From NCBI GenBank assembly GCA_028284445.1, contig JANQRS010000009.1, forward strand, positions 1-64,000: 64,000 bases of DNA, in the 5' to 3' direction. Numbering within the stretch: the first letter of the stretch is position 1; every line of letters begins with the position of its first letter. Source of the stretch: Calditrichia bacterium. Lineage in GTDB: Bacteria > Calditrichota > Calditrichia > RBG-13-44-9 > J075. Position numbers and translations under genes: made by a program. This document shows, one piece after another, positions 8,538-17,935 of this stretch. The notes under the pieces were generated by a model. It ran no database searches and was not told the origin of the DNA. It worked only from the letters and a program-made list of their open reading frames with translations.

Positions 8538-9425
8538 TTACATCACTACCAAGCCTTCGGTGTTCGCGTTTGCCAGTTTCTTGAGATTCAGGTTGTTGTG
8601 AATCAATACGGCGCGCTGGAGTATTGGTGTGTTAATCGTGCAACGATTGAACTTTCCACCAACGATTTGGGTTTCGCGCATTACCGGCTTGGAGAACTTG
8701 CAATTATCGAAGACTGTGTCACGAATAATCGCGGTGGTGAAGCGGCAGTTTTGCAAATGATTGGTCTTGAAATCACCTTCATCAATCAAACAGCCAATAT
8801 AGTTCACCTGTTTCAGGTCGCTCATATCAAAGGAGCAATTATGAAACTGGCTACCGGAACACAGTGCATTGTCCAACTTGCTGTCATGCACTTTTAAAGT
8901 GTCGAAGTAGCTCATCATAAAGTTGCCGTCCGTGATACGGGCAGAATTCATCTCGACATCTTTCCAGAATGTATTTTTCAAATCTGCTGTCTTGATGAAC
9001 AGGTTCTGAAACCGCGTCTTCTTGATCTTCAGCAGGTTGCCTTCGACACCCGACATATCTACATCGGTAAAGTCCGATTCGGCAACAATTGCCCGGCTCA
9101 TGGTTGCTTGCATCAATCTCGTTTGATTGAACTTGCAACCCTGAAAGAAGCTGTTCTTAAAATTAGAACTTGTCAAGTTCGTATCGCTGAAATCAACATT
9201 AATAAAAATGGATCCGATAAACGACGCACTTCTCAAATCTAATCCGGACAGATCAAAATCTTCCAAAACGATCTTATCTAAAGTGACAGGGGCAACGCTA
9301 TTTTCAATGTTGGCCCGCAGTTTTTTCAAATAAGTCTTCTTTTCGGGGATGTGCTGCCAGCAGTAGTGAGTGAAGGAAATTGGCTTTACAGGGCATCCTT
9401 CGATCGCGCATTTGTGATAAGACAT
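8538..9425 (-). CDS. Pentapeptide-repeat protein with N-terminal Cys/His cluster
   Basis: 295 residues. The first 25 residues contain Cys6, Cys11, Cys22 and His25 ('HKCAIEGCP' and 'HYCWQH'), a likely small zinc site. From about residue 50 to 285 the protein is made of degenerate five-residue repeats with a central Leu or Phe ('EDFDLSGLDLRSASFIGSIF', 'VDFSDTNLTSSNFKNSFFQG'), predicted to form a long quadrilateral beta-helix. No signal peptide is present. The target is unknown; known members include gyrase-mimicking proteins, but nothing here shows that activity. A promoter candidate lies at 9488-9516. Confidence 0.85.
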   Translation of the reverse strand: MSYHKCAIEGCPVKPISFTHYCWQHIPEKKTYLKKLRANIENSVAPVTLDKIVLEDFDLSGLDLRSASFIGSIFINVDFSDTNLTSSNFKNSFFQGCKFNQTRLMQATMSRAIVAESDFTDVDMSGVEGNLLKIKKTRFQNLFIKTADLKNTFWKDVEMNSARITDGNFMMSYFDTLKVHDSKLDNALCSGSQFHNCSFDMSDLKQVNYIGCLIDEGDFKTNHLQNCRFTTAIIRDTVFDNCKFSKPVMRETQIVGGKFNRCTINTPILQRAVLIHNNLNLKKLANANTEGLVVM

Positions 9426-9487
9426 AAAATGACCCCCACTTTCTCATAAGGTACAGTTATCCAATTTATCCTACTCCTGAACTTGTA

Positions 9488-9516
9488 ACTATAGTAAACA
9501 GAAATAAAAATATCAA
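9488..9516 (-). promoter_or_regulatory. Sigma-70-type promoter candidate for the pentapeptide gene
   Basis: On the minus strand, TTGATA (9516-9511) and TATAGT (9493-9488) are separated by exactly 17 bases. A start site near 9481 would give a leader of about 55 bases to the ATG at 9425. Confidence 0.55.
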
Positions 9517-9650
9517 CCTTTATTTTTTTTATAGTTTCAATGGCGAAAAATGTTCCCTATATTTTAATCTTTTTTAGAAACGGGAACAGCCGTTCAGACA
9601 AGTTCTGGTATTGTTTAACACGCCATTGGCGTTAAGGCCTTCCAACCCGA

Positions 9651-10874
9651 ATGAATCCACCAATTTCCCTGGAAAAGACGACCGAAGCCCGCAGTGAACA
9701 GTTGACGTTCTGGGCATTGGCAATACTTGTCACAGTGTTGCCGTGGTCCTTGGCATTAATGCAGATTGCGTTTGGCGTGGTATGTACAGCTTTCCTCTAC
9801 GCCGCCATTATCGGCACTAATTCCCGGAACTTTAGATCATCCCTCACACTATTGGTCGCAGCATACATCCTTGTTCGGATATTGTCCGCGATAATGAGTG
9901 CCGATCCGGGCAAATCATTTATATCGATATTGCGAACAGATTGGGTAATTCTGGCGGTACCGCTTATCGGTAGCTCCTCTCTCTCAACAAAAAAGACCCA
10001 TAAAGTCCTTCAAATCCTGGCAATTTCGGGCGCTATTGCCGGAATTTACGGTATTATACAGTTTTTTTGGGGATATGAAGTGTTCAGGAGCAAAAACCTT
10101 GCATCCATGGGGAAATTTTTTAGGGCCACCGGCGGTTATAACTTTTACCTCACCTATGCTGGTAATCAGCTGATGATATTTGCGGTTGTGCTGGGACTTT
10201 TCTTTTCGGAAAAGACCTGGACCCGGACGAGGAAGTACTATTTGTTAGGAACGATCATCCTATTTCTCAGCATTGTTGCTACGTTTGCCCGCAGTACCTG
10301 GCTGGCAATTATCGTCGTTATTGCAGTTGGTACACTCCTGGTGGATCGCCGGAAATTCTGGATTGCGATGGCTGCAGTCGTTGGCGCTGTGTTTGTTGCA
10401 TCGATGATTTCGCCTGAAATCAAAGCGCGCATTATTAGCATTGTCGATCTTTCGCAAAACGAAAACCGCTTTAACCTCTGGCTAACCTCTTTCAACATGA
10501 TCTCAGCACATCCGTTTTTTGGTATCGGCCCGGGTCTGTTCAATACCATGTTCCCGATTTTTAAGGTACCCGGCTATTACGATGCATTTGGCCATTCGCA
10601 TAATGATTATATCAATCTGGCCGTGAATAGCGGCATTCCGGCACTGCTGGTTTGGCTCGGAATCTGGGTAGTCTGGTTCCGGCAGTCTGTAAAGACCTTG
10701 CTGAAAGCCGGCAGTGAAGCAGTGCAGCGTAGAGGGATTCTGCTGGGCAGCATCATGGCAATCAGCGGCATTATGTTCGCCGCTATTTTCCAATGTTACT
10801 ACACGGATTTGGAGAATAATCTGATGTGGTGGACGGTTGCCTTGATGGCAGTTTTGCAGAGTAGTAGAGAATAG
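9651..10874 (+). CDS. O-antigen ligase / polymerase family membrane protein
   Basis: 407 residues, about 11 membrane helices. The Wzy/WaaL family region is the periplasmic loop and following helix: 'NRFNLWLTSFNMISAHPFFG' (about 276-295), 'GIGPGLFNTMFP', and the conserved 'FGHSHNDYINLAVNSGIPAL' (about 321-340), whose His is essential in WaaL. It joins polymerised or single O-units to lipid carriers, or polymerises repeat units. It faces the polysaccharide operon and surely belongs to it functionally. No clear Shine-Dalgarno precedes the ATG. Confidence 0.88.
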   Translation: MNPPISLEKTTEARSEQLTFWALAILVTVLPWSLALMQIAFGVVCTAFLYAAIIGTNSRNFRSSLTLLVAAYILVRILSAIMSADPGKSFISILRTDWVILAVPLIGSSSLSTKKTHKVLQILAISGAIAGIYGIIQFFWGYEVFRSKNLASMGKFFRATGGYNFYLTYAGNQLMIFAVVLGLFFSEKTWTRTRKYYLLGTIILFLSIVATFARSTWLAIIVVIAVGTLLVDRRKFWIAMAAVVGAVFVASMISPEIKARIISIVDLSQNENRFNLWLTSFNMISAHPFFGIGPGLFNTMFPIFKVPGYYDAFGHSHNDYINLAVNSGIPALLVWLGIWVVWFRQSVKTLLKAGSEAVQRRGILLGSIMAISGIMFAAIFQCYYTDLENNLMWWTVALMAVLQSSRE

Positions 10875-10883
10875 CGATTGATG

Positions 10884-10927
10884 ACACCCCCCTGCTTCCC
10901 CCTTCGAAAGGGGATTCAGGGGGATGT
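10884..10927. repeat. CCCCTTCGAAAGGGG hairpin element, copy 1
   Basis: Outer arms ACACCCCCCTG (10884-10894) and CAGGGGGATGT (10917-10927) pair with one mismatch; the inner part is CCCCCTTCGAAAGGGG. It starts 9 bases after the stop of the O-antigen ligase gene. A second copy with the same core and the same GGGGGATGT arm lies at 27268-27306. Confidence 0.85.
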
Positions 10928-11012
10928 ACCAACGTGCCAATGTTTCAGTACAGCATTTTATCGGTGCTCTCTATAGCAAAGTCCACGCATCCAGTCTCCA
11001 ATCTCGAATCTC

Positions 11013-12428
11013 TCAATACGCATCCGCGCCCCGCGTAACCTCGATAAAGGTCATCAAAATAATCTTCAGATCAAACCACAGAGACCAATTTTCGATATAG
11101 AAAAGATCGTACTGAATACGCTTTTCCAGTGAAGTGTCTTGCTGGCGCAAGCCGCTGACTTGTGCCCAGCCGGTAATTCCGCAACGAACCCGATGGCGGT
11201 CGGAGTAACGTGGAATGACCTGCGCATTTTCATCGACATAGTAGCGCCGTTCCGGACGGGGACCAACCAGACTCATCTCACCTTTCAATACATTATATAG
11301 TTGAGGCAACTCGTCAAGACTCGTCCGGCGCAGGAATTTACCGATAGCAGTCACACGCGGATCGTTGCGCACGACATCGACCAGTCCGCTTTTCGACTCC
11401 TCACTGACAACCATCGAGCGAAATTTGATCATCATGAAGTCGCTATCATTCATGCTCACGCGCTGCTGTTTATAGAATACCGGACCTTTTGAGTTCAGTT
11501 TTATCAAAGTAGCAAGCAATAGAAACAGCGGGGCGAGAACTACCAGTGCTATGGATGAAACAATAATATCAAAGCCACGCTTGATGAAGCCTTGCCAGCC
11601 AGATATGGTAAATGCTTTCAGTTGTAATACCGGAATGCCGCTTATTTCCAGGTGATTGACATTCGAGGTAATCACGTTGAGTATGTCGGCAATATAGAAG
11701 AGCTCAACATTCTTGCCTTCGCTGGTTTTCATAATTTCCATCATGCGGGCATTGTCTGATTGATGAAATGCGATTAGCAGACCATCAATATCTCCACCGC
11801 CGATGATCTCATCAACGTCTGCCAGCGAGCCGATACGGGGAAGCTGAATCTCGTCAATTGCTTCGTCTGCAAGATAGCCGGCCAGTTCAAAATTCATTTC
11901 ATGATGCACCATCATTTGCCGGTAGATCTGCGGCAACATTTCCGGCGAACCCACCAGGTAAAGCCGCCACACATTAAAGCCGCGTTTCAGGAACATCTTT
12001 CGCAACTGATGAAAAACAAACCTGCCAATCAACAGCAAAACGTTGCTATTGAGATATATCAGTAGAAATACCAGCCGCGAATATGAGAAGCCGCGATACA
12101 TGAAAGCGGCGCTCATTGCCAATAATAGACCAATAAAGCAAGTGCGGAAAATCAGCGGCAGGTCTTGCGAAAAAGTCGAGAAAAAGCGGCTGCGGTAAGC
12201 ACGGGCAGAGCTGAACAAGAAGACAAATATACCTACAATAATCAGGCTAAACCATAGGTAACCACTCAACGGTGGATAATAGTCGTTGGCAACCGGAAAC
12301 CAATTGGTCAGCGGTGAATAGAATCGAAGATAATAAGAGAGCAGCACAGCCGCTTCTATCATCAGCACATCAATCAGCAATTTCAGGAAGGGTACCAGTA
12401 AATTGCGCTTATAAATGCCCTTTTCCAT
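11013..12428 (-). CDS. Undecaprenyl-phosphate sugar phosphotransferase (WbaP/EpsE-like)
   Basis: 471 residues. This membrane enzyme starts the lipid-linked repeat unit by moving a sugar-1-phosphate from a UDP-sugar to undecaprenyl phosphate. Four N-terminal helices (about 10-130), a Rossmann-like CoA-binding-type middle domain (about 150-250), and a C-terminal bacterial sugar-transferase domain are seen. The last has 'GFDIIVSSIALVVLAPLFL', 'KGPVFYKQQRVS', 'KFRSMV', 'LRRTSLDELPQLYNVLKGEM' and 'SLVGPRPE'. It is the last gene of the minus-strand polysaccharide operon; its start overlaps the end of the preceding glycosyltransferase by 20 bases. Confidence 0.92.
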   Translation of the reverse strand: MEKGIYKRNLLVPFLKLLIDVLMIEAAVLLSYYLRFYSPLTNWFPVANDYYPPLSGYLWFSLIIVGIFVFLFSSARAYRSRFFSTFSQDLPLIFRTCFIGLLLAMSAAFMYRGFSYSRLVFLLIYLNSNVLLLIGRFVFHQLRKMFLKRGFNVWRLYLVGSPEMLPQIYRQMMVHHEMNFELAGYLADEAIDEIQLPRIGSLADVDEIIGGGDIDGLLIAFHQSDNARMMEIMKTSEGKNVELFYIADILNVITSNVNHLEISGIPVLQLKAFTISGWQGFIKRGFDIIVSSIALVVLAPLFLLLATLIKLNSKGPVFYKQQRVSMNDSDFMMIKFRSMVVSEESKSGLVDVVRNDPRVTAIGKFLRRTSLDELPQLYNVLKGEMSLVGPRPERRYYVDENAQVIPRYSDRHRVRCGITGWAQVSGLRQQDTSLEKRIQYDLFYIENWSLWFDLKIILMTFIEVTRGADAY

Positions 12429-13557
12429 AGTTCTCTAATGCAGCCTCGATATAGTCCTTGATTTCTGTTTTGAAACGCTCGCGGGAAAATCCGGCGGCAT
12501 GATGATGAATAAAGCCGGCATTCCAATTCACGTTTTCTGCTGTGCGGATAGCCTCGGTTAATGCCTCGACTGTTTGCTCTTCGAAAAAGACGCCGCTGCA
12601 GGCCAACTCGTTTTTGCCATCGTAACCGATGACGGTCTCCAATGCGCCACCTTTTCCAAATGCTATGACCGGCTTCCCACAGCTTTGCACCTCAACCGGC
12701 ACGATGCCAAAATCTTCCTCACCGGGAAAAATCAACGCCTTACAGTTGCTGATAAATTCCGCCAGTTTTTCATCTGCCTGCCAGTCAAAGAAGCGGACGT
12801 TGTCACCAGCCTGGGACTTCAGCCGATCTTTTTCCGGGCCATCGCCAATGATCCAGAGTGATTTGTCCGGCTGTTTGGCAAATGCTTGAACGGCAAGATC
12901 AACCCGCTTGTATGGCACAAGCGCAGTAAGCATCAAATAGTAGTCACCTTTGTTGCCAGCCAGGGGGAATCGCTCGGTTGCCACCGGCGGATAAATGACG
13001 TCTGCTTCACGGCGATAATATTTGCGAACGCGTTTGGCAACATGTTTTGAGTTGGCAACAAATGCATCCACGCGCGCGGCGCTGCTCACATCCCAGGAGC
13101 GCAGCCATGTGGCAAAAAATGGTACCAGCTTACGGGTCATGAATCCCGCTCGCCCCGGGCCGAAGTAGTCTTCATACATATCCCAGACATAGCGCATTGG
13201 GGTGTGGATGTAGCACAGGTGAAGTGCACCCGGTGCCGTACGAACCCCTTTGGCCACACAGTGAGAAGATGATAACACCAGATCATACTTTCTCAAATCA
13301 AGCTGCTCAATGGCCACAGGAAACAGCGGCAGGTAATGACGATAGCGATTTGCCTTAAGAGGCAGTTTATCAATAAAAGTTGTTTTGACGCCCCGTTCTT
13401 CAATGATGGTGCTGCAGCTGCCCTTGTTATGCATTAGCGCATATAGATCTGCCTGCGGAAAAATCTCGCAAAATGCCTCCACGACTTTTTCACCACCTCG
13501 CATACCGGTAAACCATTCGTGTATAATGGCAATCTTCATTTCGTCCAGCGTCTTCAT
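12409..13557 (-). CDS. Family 4 glycosyltransferase
   Basis: About 382 residues from the ATG at 13557; a second ATG six codons on (13539) gives the more family-like start 'MKIAIIHEWFTGMRGGEKV'. GT-B fold: N-terminal acceptor domain with 'YDLVLSSSHCVAKGV', 'YIHTPMRYVWDMYEDYFGPG', then 'FVANSKHVAKRVRKYYRR' and the C-terminal donor site 'IIGDGPEKDRL' and 'FPGEEDFGIVPVEVQSCGKP' (EX7E). It adds a sugar to the growing lipid-linked repeat unit on the cytoplasmic face. It lies 10 bases after the upstream GT4 and overlaps the WbaP-like gene. Confidence 0.9.
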   Translation of the reverse strand: MKTLDEMKIAIIHEWFTGMRGGEKVVEAFCEIFPQADLYALMHNKGSCSTIIEERGVKTTFIDKLPLKANRYRHYLPLFPVAIEQLDLRKYDLVLSSSHCVAKGVRTAPGALHLCYIHTPMRYVWDMYEDYFGPGRAGFMTRKLVPFFATWLRSWDVSSAARVDAFVANSKHVAKRVRKYYRREADVIYPPVATERFPLAGNKGDYYLMLTALVPYKRVDLAVQAFAKQPDKSLWIIGDGPEKDRLKSQAGDNVRFFDWQADEKLAEFISNCKALIFPGEEDFGIVPVEVQSCGKPVIAFGKGGALETVIGYDGKNELACSGVFFEEQTVEALTEAIRTAENVNWNAGFIHHHAAGFSRERFKTEIKDYIEAALENYGKGHL

Positions 13558-13567
13558 CAGGGCATTT

Positions 13568-14695
13568 TCATTTGAAGTGTTTGCGAATAATGTCCAGGGT
13601 TTTTTCGGCACAAACCTTCCAGGTATACTGTTCGGCATGAGCCAATCCGGCCTTGCTGAGAGAATCGCTGAGGCCCGGCTGCAGCATCAGTTGCTCGATT
13701 TTTGCGGCAAGGTCTTCGCTCGAATGTGGATCGCAATAGAGGGCTGCATCGCCGCAACGTTCTTCCAGCGATGGAATTCGGGCGGCAATCACCGGGCAAC
13801 CGCAGGCCATCGCCTCAATGGGCGGCAAAGGCGACGCTTCATAAAAGGAAGGGAACAACAGGGCCGTTGCACCGCGATAAAACTCAATTAGCTTCGTAGT
13901 GTCGTTGACTTGCCCCTGGAAGTTGACCCGTTCTGAAATCGCTTCCGGTATCTTGAATTTCCCCTGCTGAAATGTCTTGCTGCTGGCGCCTACGATTATC
14001 AAATCATGATTCAGCTTCTCTCGCAAATGATCAATTGCGGCTATTACGCCTTGCGGGTTTTTGCGCCGGTTCAGTGATCCGAGATAAAGAAAATATGGCG
14101 TTGAGCTTGAGTCGTTTTCGTCATTTTGTGATAAGCTATCCAGAAATCGTCCCGCTAAACCACCATTTTGGATGGCATAGAGGCTGGCATCTACGTTTGG
14201 ATAGTGCTTGAGAATGGACCGCCGTTCCGATTGGGATACCGTAATTACGCTGCTCGAAAATCGCAAGATCAGAGGGATTAGCACGCGATAGAGCCACTTA
14301 AAGGCCAGGCTGTACGCATCGGGGAAATAGAGATAGGATAGATCGTGCACTGTTGTGACAACCGGCGTAAACCACAACAGCGATAGCACCGGAGCGGTAT
14401 TTCCACCGCAAAACAGGACGCCACGACGTGCATAAAACGGCAAGATAAACTGCTCCCAAAAATGGCCACCAAAACCTCCCACTTTGCGATGCACAATATG
14501 ACGAAGCGGCAGATCATCGATCGTGTCCTGAGGGGAGAGCAAGACGATATTCAGATCAGCAACTGCAGGGTCCTTGTGCGCCAGCATATCATCCAGGGCA
14601 AGAACCAGCTCACGCGAATAGCGTTGCACCCCGGTAATCGGCTGGGTCAGGAAGCGCCCGTTGATATAGAGCGTTTTTGCAGCATTTTTCGCCAT
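13568..14695 (-). CDS. Family 4 glycosyltransferase
   Basis: 375 residues, GT-B fold. The N-terminus 'LYINGRFLTQPITGVQRYSR' (about 9-28) with the GVQRY motif is typical of mannosyltransferase-like GT4 enzymes. 'VVTTVHDLSYLYFPDAYS' and 'FLYLGSLNRRKNPQGVIAAI' (donor domain start) follow, and the EX7E motif is in 'LFPSFYEASPLPPIEAMACG'. It is the middle glycosyltransferase of the operon, 10 bases after the previous gene. The exact sugar cannot be told. Confidence 0.9.
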   Translation of the reverse strand: MAKNAAKTLYINGRFLTQPITGVQRYSRELVLALDDMLAHKDPAVADLNIVLLSPQDTIDDLPLRHIVHRKVGGFGGHFWEQFILPFYARRGVLFCGGNTAPVLSLLWFTPVVTTVHDLSYLYFPDAYSLAFKWLYRVLIPLILRFSSSVITVSQSERRSILKHYPNVDASLYAIQNGGLAGRFLDSLSQNDENDSSSTPYFLYLGSLNRRKNPQGVIAAIDHLREKLNHDLIIVGASSKTFQQGKFKIPEAISERVNFQGQVNDTTKLIEFYRGATALLFPSFYEASPLPPIEAMACGCPVIAARIPSLEERCGDAALYCDPHSSEDLAAKIEQLMLQPGLSDSLSKAGLAHAEQYTWKVCAEKTLDIIRKHFK

Positions 14696-14705
14696 AAGAA
14701 GGGGC

Positions 14706-15884
14706 CTAACCAGTTTTCTTGCGGGTTAGTAAAATTGCTTCGTGAATGCGTTCGATCATGGTCGCCTGCGAATAGTGATTGGTCACGAACTCACGCGCTT
14801 TTTGGCCCATTTGCTCAAGCTGGGACCTGTTGTTCAAAGCCCAGTGCATTTTTTCTTTCAATTCATTCAGTGCTTCATAGCCGATAAGAAATCCGGTTTC
14901 CTTATCTTTCACCAGGTCTAGTTCAGTGCCATCTGCAGGGGCAGCAACCACCGGCAATCCGTATACCATTGCTTCATTAATCGCCAACCCGCCGAGCCCC
15001 GGCAGGAGGAAGAGGTCACCCAGCATGAAATAAGCGCCCACATCATCATATCGCGCGCCTGCGAAATGGATGTCAGGATGATTATCTGCCAAAGCAAGCA
15101 ATGTCTCACGTTCCGGACCGTTGCCGACAATCACCAGGGCAATTTCATCATTATTTTCTTTTAACTGTAGAAACGCAGTAATCGCCATATCAAAGCGCTT
15201 CTCTCTATCGAGCGCACCAACAACCAGAAAAACAAATTTGTCCTTAAAGCCAAGCGTCTTCGCCAGCTCAATGCCGGCTTGCGGGTGGCTGGCCTGGTAT
15301 TGCACATGTCGGTCCAGACGAACTGTATTACCGGCAACCACAATGCGTTTCGGGTCGATGCCCTGCGCTTCAAAAAAGCGGCGGGCAAAGCCGGAGTACC
15401 CCAAGATAACAGCCGCACGGCGATAAAAGAAAGAGATGATCGGATATAGCATCCGTCGAAAGATATTCTCCGATTCCTGCCCGCGAATTTTTCCGAGGTC
15501 CCACCAGATGTACGGTGTGCGGGTCAGCAAAGCGTAAGTGCAAATCAGGAAATTGTTCAAAATATTGGATGTGCCTTCCGTCAGGATTACGTCCGGGCGA
15601 CGCCTTACTAACTGCCAGAGCACGCCGGGGGAGAAAAAGAACTGGTTGACGTGGCCAAATCGTTCGAAGATCAGCGCCAGGGTCCAAAGACGTTTATGCT
15701 CGATGCGCAATGTATCCTGGACCGATGTATATTTCGGATAGCTCCCCGGTTTTCTGTCGCCAAATGCGACAAAAACATCAATGTCCCTTAGCCTGGATAA
15801 CTCAAAAAACAGGTCTTCCCGATAGCGGGTCAAGATTCGCTGCGAAATCAACAGCCGAATTGGCTGATCGAGATCAGACGACAT
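14706..15884 (-). CDS. Family 4 glycosyltransferase
   Basis: 392 residues, GT-B fold but the least standard of the three. The N-terminal half has 'YREDLFFELSRLRDIDVFVA' and 'PDVILTEGTSNILNNF'. The C-terminal donor domain has 'FVFLVVGALDREKRFDMAI', 'ALVIVGNGPERETLL', and 'FLLPGLGGLAINEAMVYGLP' carrying the EX-type acidic residue and the NEAM segment of GT4 enzymes. It follows the Wzx flippase gene by 18 bases and should act on the same lipid-linked glycan. Confidence 0.87.
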   Translation of the reverse strand: MSSDLDQPIRLLISQRILTRYREDLFFELSRLRDIDVFVAFGDRKPGSYPKYTSVQDTLRIEHKRLWTLALIFERFGHVNQFFFSPGVLWQLVRRRPDVILTEGTSNILNNFLICTYALLTRTPYIWWDLGKIRGQESENIFRRMLYPIISFFYRRAAVILGYSGFARRFFEAQGIDPKRIVVAGNTVRLDRHVQYQASHPQAGIELAKTLGFKDKFVFLVVGALDREKRFDMAITAFLQLKENNDEIALVIVGNGPERETLLALADNHPDIHFAGARYDDVGAYFMLGDLFLLPGLGGLAINEAMVYGLPVVAAPADGTELDLVKDKETGFLIGYEALNELKEKMHWALNNRSQLEQMGQKAREFVTNHYSQATMIERIHEAILLTRKKTG

Positions 15885-15902
15885 CGTTTTGCTCCAGCGC
15901 GC

Positions 15903-17327
15903 TTATCTGCCAATCCATTGCTTCAAGTCTAATAGCTGCCTTACGGTAAAGGCCTTAAACATTATCAGGCAAACAAGATACATAATGCTGCCGAGAACTA
16001 CCACGACAAAAAGATTCCAGTCCCGGATATAGAACATAGAAACGCCCATCGCAATAGCCGCCAGAGCAATCCTGAGGAGGCGCTTTGAGAACATCGCCTG
16101 TCCAACAACCGGACGAGTCAGTAGCAGGATCAGGATGAAGGTGATGGTTTCCGCAATGACGGTCGCAACGCCGGCACCGGTGATCCCATATTGGGGAATC
16201 AACATATAGTTTAACATAATGTTCAGTATAACTGTCAGGAACATCACCCGGGCGACTTCACGCTGTTTTCCTACGGCGCCTAAAGTGGCAACGCATATAT
16301 GTTTGACGAAAAGAATGCCGAGGTTAATTGCCAGCCAGCTCAAGGCAATGTGCCCTTCAAAAAAGGCCGGTTCGAAGAGCAAGGCAATAATTGCCGGAGC
16401 CAACATGGACAGGCTGATGGTTATTGGTAAGGCGATGGCAAACATAAGCTGAAAGGACTGCTGGAATATGGCATTAAATTTTTTCCGTTCGGAGAAATAG
16501 AGCGCTGAGAGCGCAGGGAAAAGCGCGCTGTATAACACCTCGGGAACGAAATAGAGGCTTTCGGCGATGCGCCGGCCGGTGTTATAAATACCAACTATTT
16601 CATCCGAGAAAAAGTATTTCAGCATGATTAAATCGATGCGAATGCTGAGAATGCCGAACATACTAAAAAGCAGGAAGGGAAAGGATTCTCGCAAAAATTT
16701 GCCGACAAACTGTGAATCCCAACGTACTGAAAAATGAAAAAAATGCCGGCGAACCCAAAACAAACCTAATCCGGTTTTAAAGACCTGAGCCGCGGCAAAC
16801 AGGAACATCAATAGCACAATATCGTAGCCCTGCCACCAGGCAAATAGCGTCAGAAAAAAGATTAACACGCGTTCAGCAATATTAACAACTGCTTCATATT
16901 CCAAACGTTCGTGTCCGCGAAATACAGCAAAACAAAACCGGCTCCAGCTGTCAAATACCAGGAAAATACTCAAGGCGCCAATCACGGTCCTTTCCTGGTT
17001 GGTTTCTGATATAATCAAAGCCAGAGCATTGACAACGACCATTGTAAGGAGCGAAAATGAGAGAAAGACCGGCCAGATTGCGCTAAAAACGTCCTGGCCT
17101 TGATCGCGATTGCGAGCAATTTCCCGAATGAGCAGCGAGTTCATGCCCATGTGCGTTAAGGGCATAAACAACATGGTATAGGCCAATGCGAAGCTGTAAA
17201 GACCGAAGCCATCCGTTCCAAGATAGCGGGTCAAAATGAGGATTAATACCAGGTAAAGAATTTTGGAAAGAACATGACTGGTTGCCAGAACAGAAGTGTT
17301 CTTGACAATGCGTTTGCCGACACTCAT
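15903..17327 (-). CDS. Wzx-type polysaccharide flippase
   Basis: 474 residues, MOP/MATE-like family with about 14 hydrophobic helices. 'KNTSVLATSHVLSKILYLVL' at the N-terminus, 'RYLGTDGFGLYSFALAYTML' (about 34-53) and the later 'YMLIPQYGITGAGVATVIAE' are typical of Wzx/RfbX flippases. It would turn the undecaprenyl-linked repeat unit across the inner membrane. Its start overlaps the stop of the upstream isomerase gene by 4 bases (ATGA), so translation is coupled. Confidence 0.9.
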   Translation of the reverse strand: MSVGKRIVKNTSVLATSHVLSKILYLVLILILTRYLGTDGFGLYSFALAYTMLFMPLTHMGMNSLLIREIARNRDQGQDVFSAIWPVFLSFSLLTMVVVNALALIISETNQERTVIGALSIFLVFDSWSRFCFAVFRGHERLEYEAVVNIAERVLIFFLTLFAWWQGYDIVLLMFLFAAAQVFKTGLGLFWVRRHFFHFSVRWDSQFVGKFLRESFPFLLFSMFGILSIRIDLIMLKYFFSDEIVGIYNTGRRIAESLYFVPEVLYSALFPALSALYFSERKKFNAIFQQSFQLMFAIALPITISLSMLAPAIIALLFEPAFFEGHIALSWLAINLGILFVKHICVATLGAVGKQREVARVMFLTVILNIMLNYMLIPQYGITGAGVATVIAETITFILILLLTRPVVGQAMFSKRLLRIALAAIAMGVSMFYIRDWNLFVVVVLGSIMYLVCLIMFKAFTVRQLLDLKQWIGR

Positions 17328-17923
17328 GATTGTGGGAAGAGGTTCTCTTCAACGAGTTGGCAAAGAATATGACCGACCAGGATGTGCCCTTCCTGGATAC
17401 GCGCTGTGTTGTCGCTGGGAATAATGATCGAATTGTCAACCATCTTTTTCAGTTTGCCGCCGCTTCCGCCAAGAAAAGCAACGCTGCGCAATCCCAGTTC
17501 CTGAGCGCTCTTCACTGCTTCAATAACATTGGCCGAATTCCCGCTCGTGGAGATGCCGCAGAGCACATCCCCGGACCTGCCGTGAGCCTCTATTTGGCGG
17601 CTGAATATCTTTTCAAATCCGTAATCGTTGGCTGCTGCGGTAAGTGTTGAGGTGTCGACCGTAAGGGCCATCGCCGGAATTGCCGGTCGCGGATACGAGG
17701 CTCGGAGCCGCACTACCAGCTCCGTTGCCAAATGCTGCGAATCGGCAGCACTGCCGCCGTTGCCGCAGAAGAAGATCTTGCCACCGCTGCGCAGGGAGGA
17801 AAGAAACACTTCTGCAACGTCATGAATTGAATCAGCTAATTGCTTCAACATTCGCTGTTTAACAGCAATATTGTCTTCAATTTCGCGGATGATAATGGTA
17901 TGGTTGGTTGATTTGGCTGGCAC
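17324..17923 (-). CDS. gmhA: Phosphoheptose isomerase-like SIS protein
   Basis: 199 residues with a GTG start. GmhA converts sedoheptulose 7-phosphate to D-glycero-D-manno-heptose 7-phosphate for LPS or S-layer glycans. Seen are 'GGKIFFCGNGGSAADSQHLA' (about 48-67), 'ALTVDTSTLTAAANDYGFE', 'GDVLCGISTSGNSANVIEAV' and the C-terminal 'QEGHILVGHILCQLVEE', whose Glu and His match the active site. No other heptose gene is nearby, so assignment to heptose rather than another sugar phosphate rests on similarity. It lies 12 bases after the GGGP synthase gene. Confidence 0.85.
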   Translation of the reverse strand: MPAKSTNHTIIIREIEDNIAVKQRMLKQLADSIHDVAEVFLSSLRSGGKIFFCGNGGSAADSQHLATELVVRLRASYPRPAIPAMALTVDTSTLTAAANDYGFEKIFSRQIEAHGRSGDVLCGISTSGNSANVIEAVKSAQELGLRSVAFLGGSGGKLKKMVDNSIIIPSDNTARIQEGHILVGHILCQLVEENLFPQS

Positions 17924-17935
17924 GTGACTACCCGT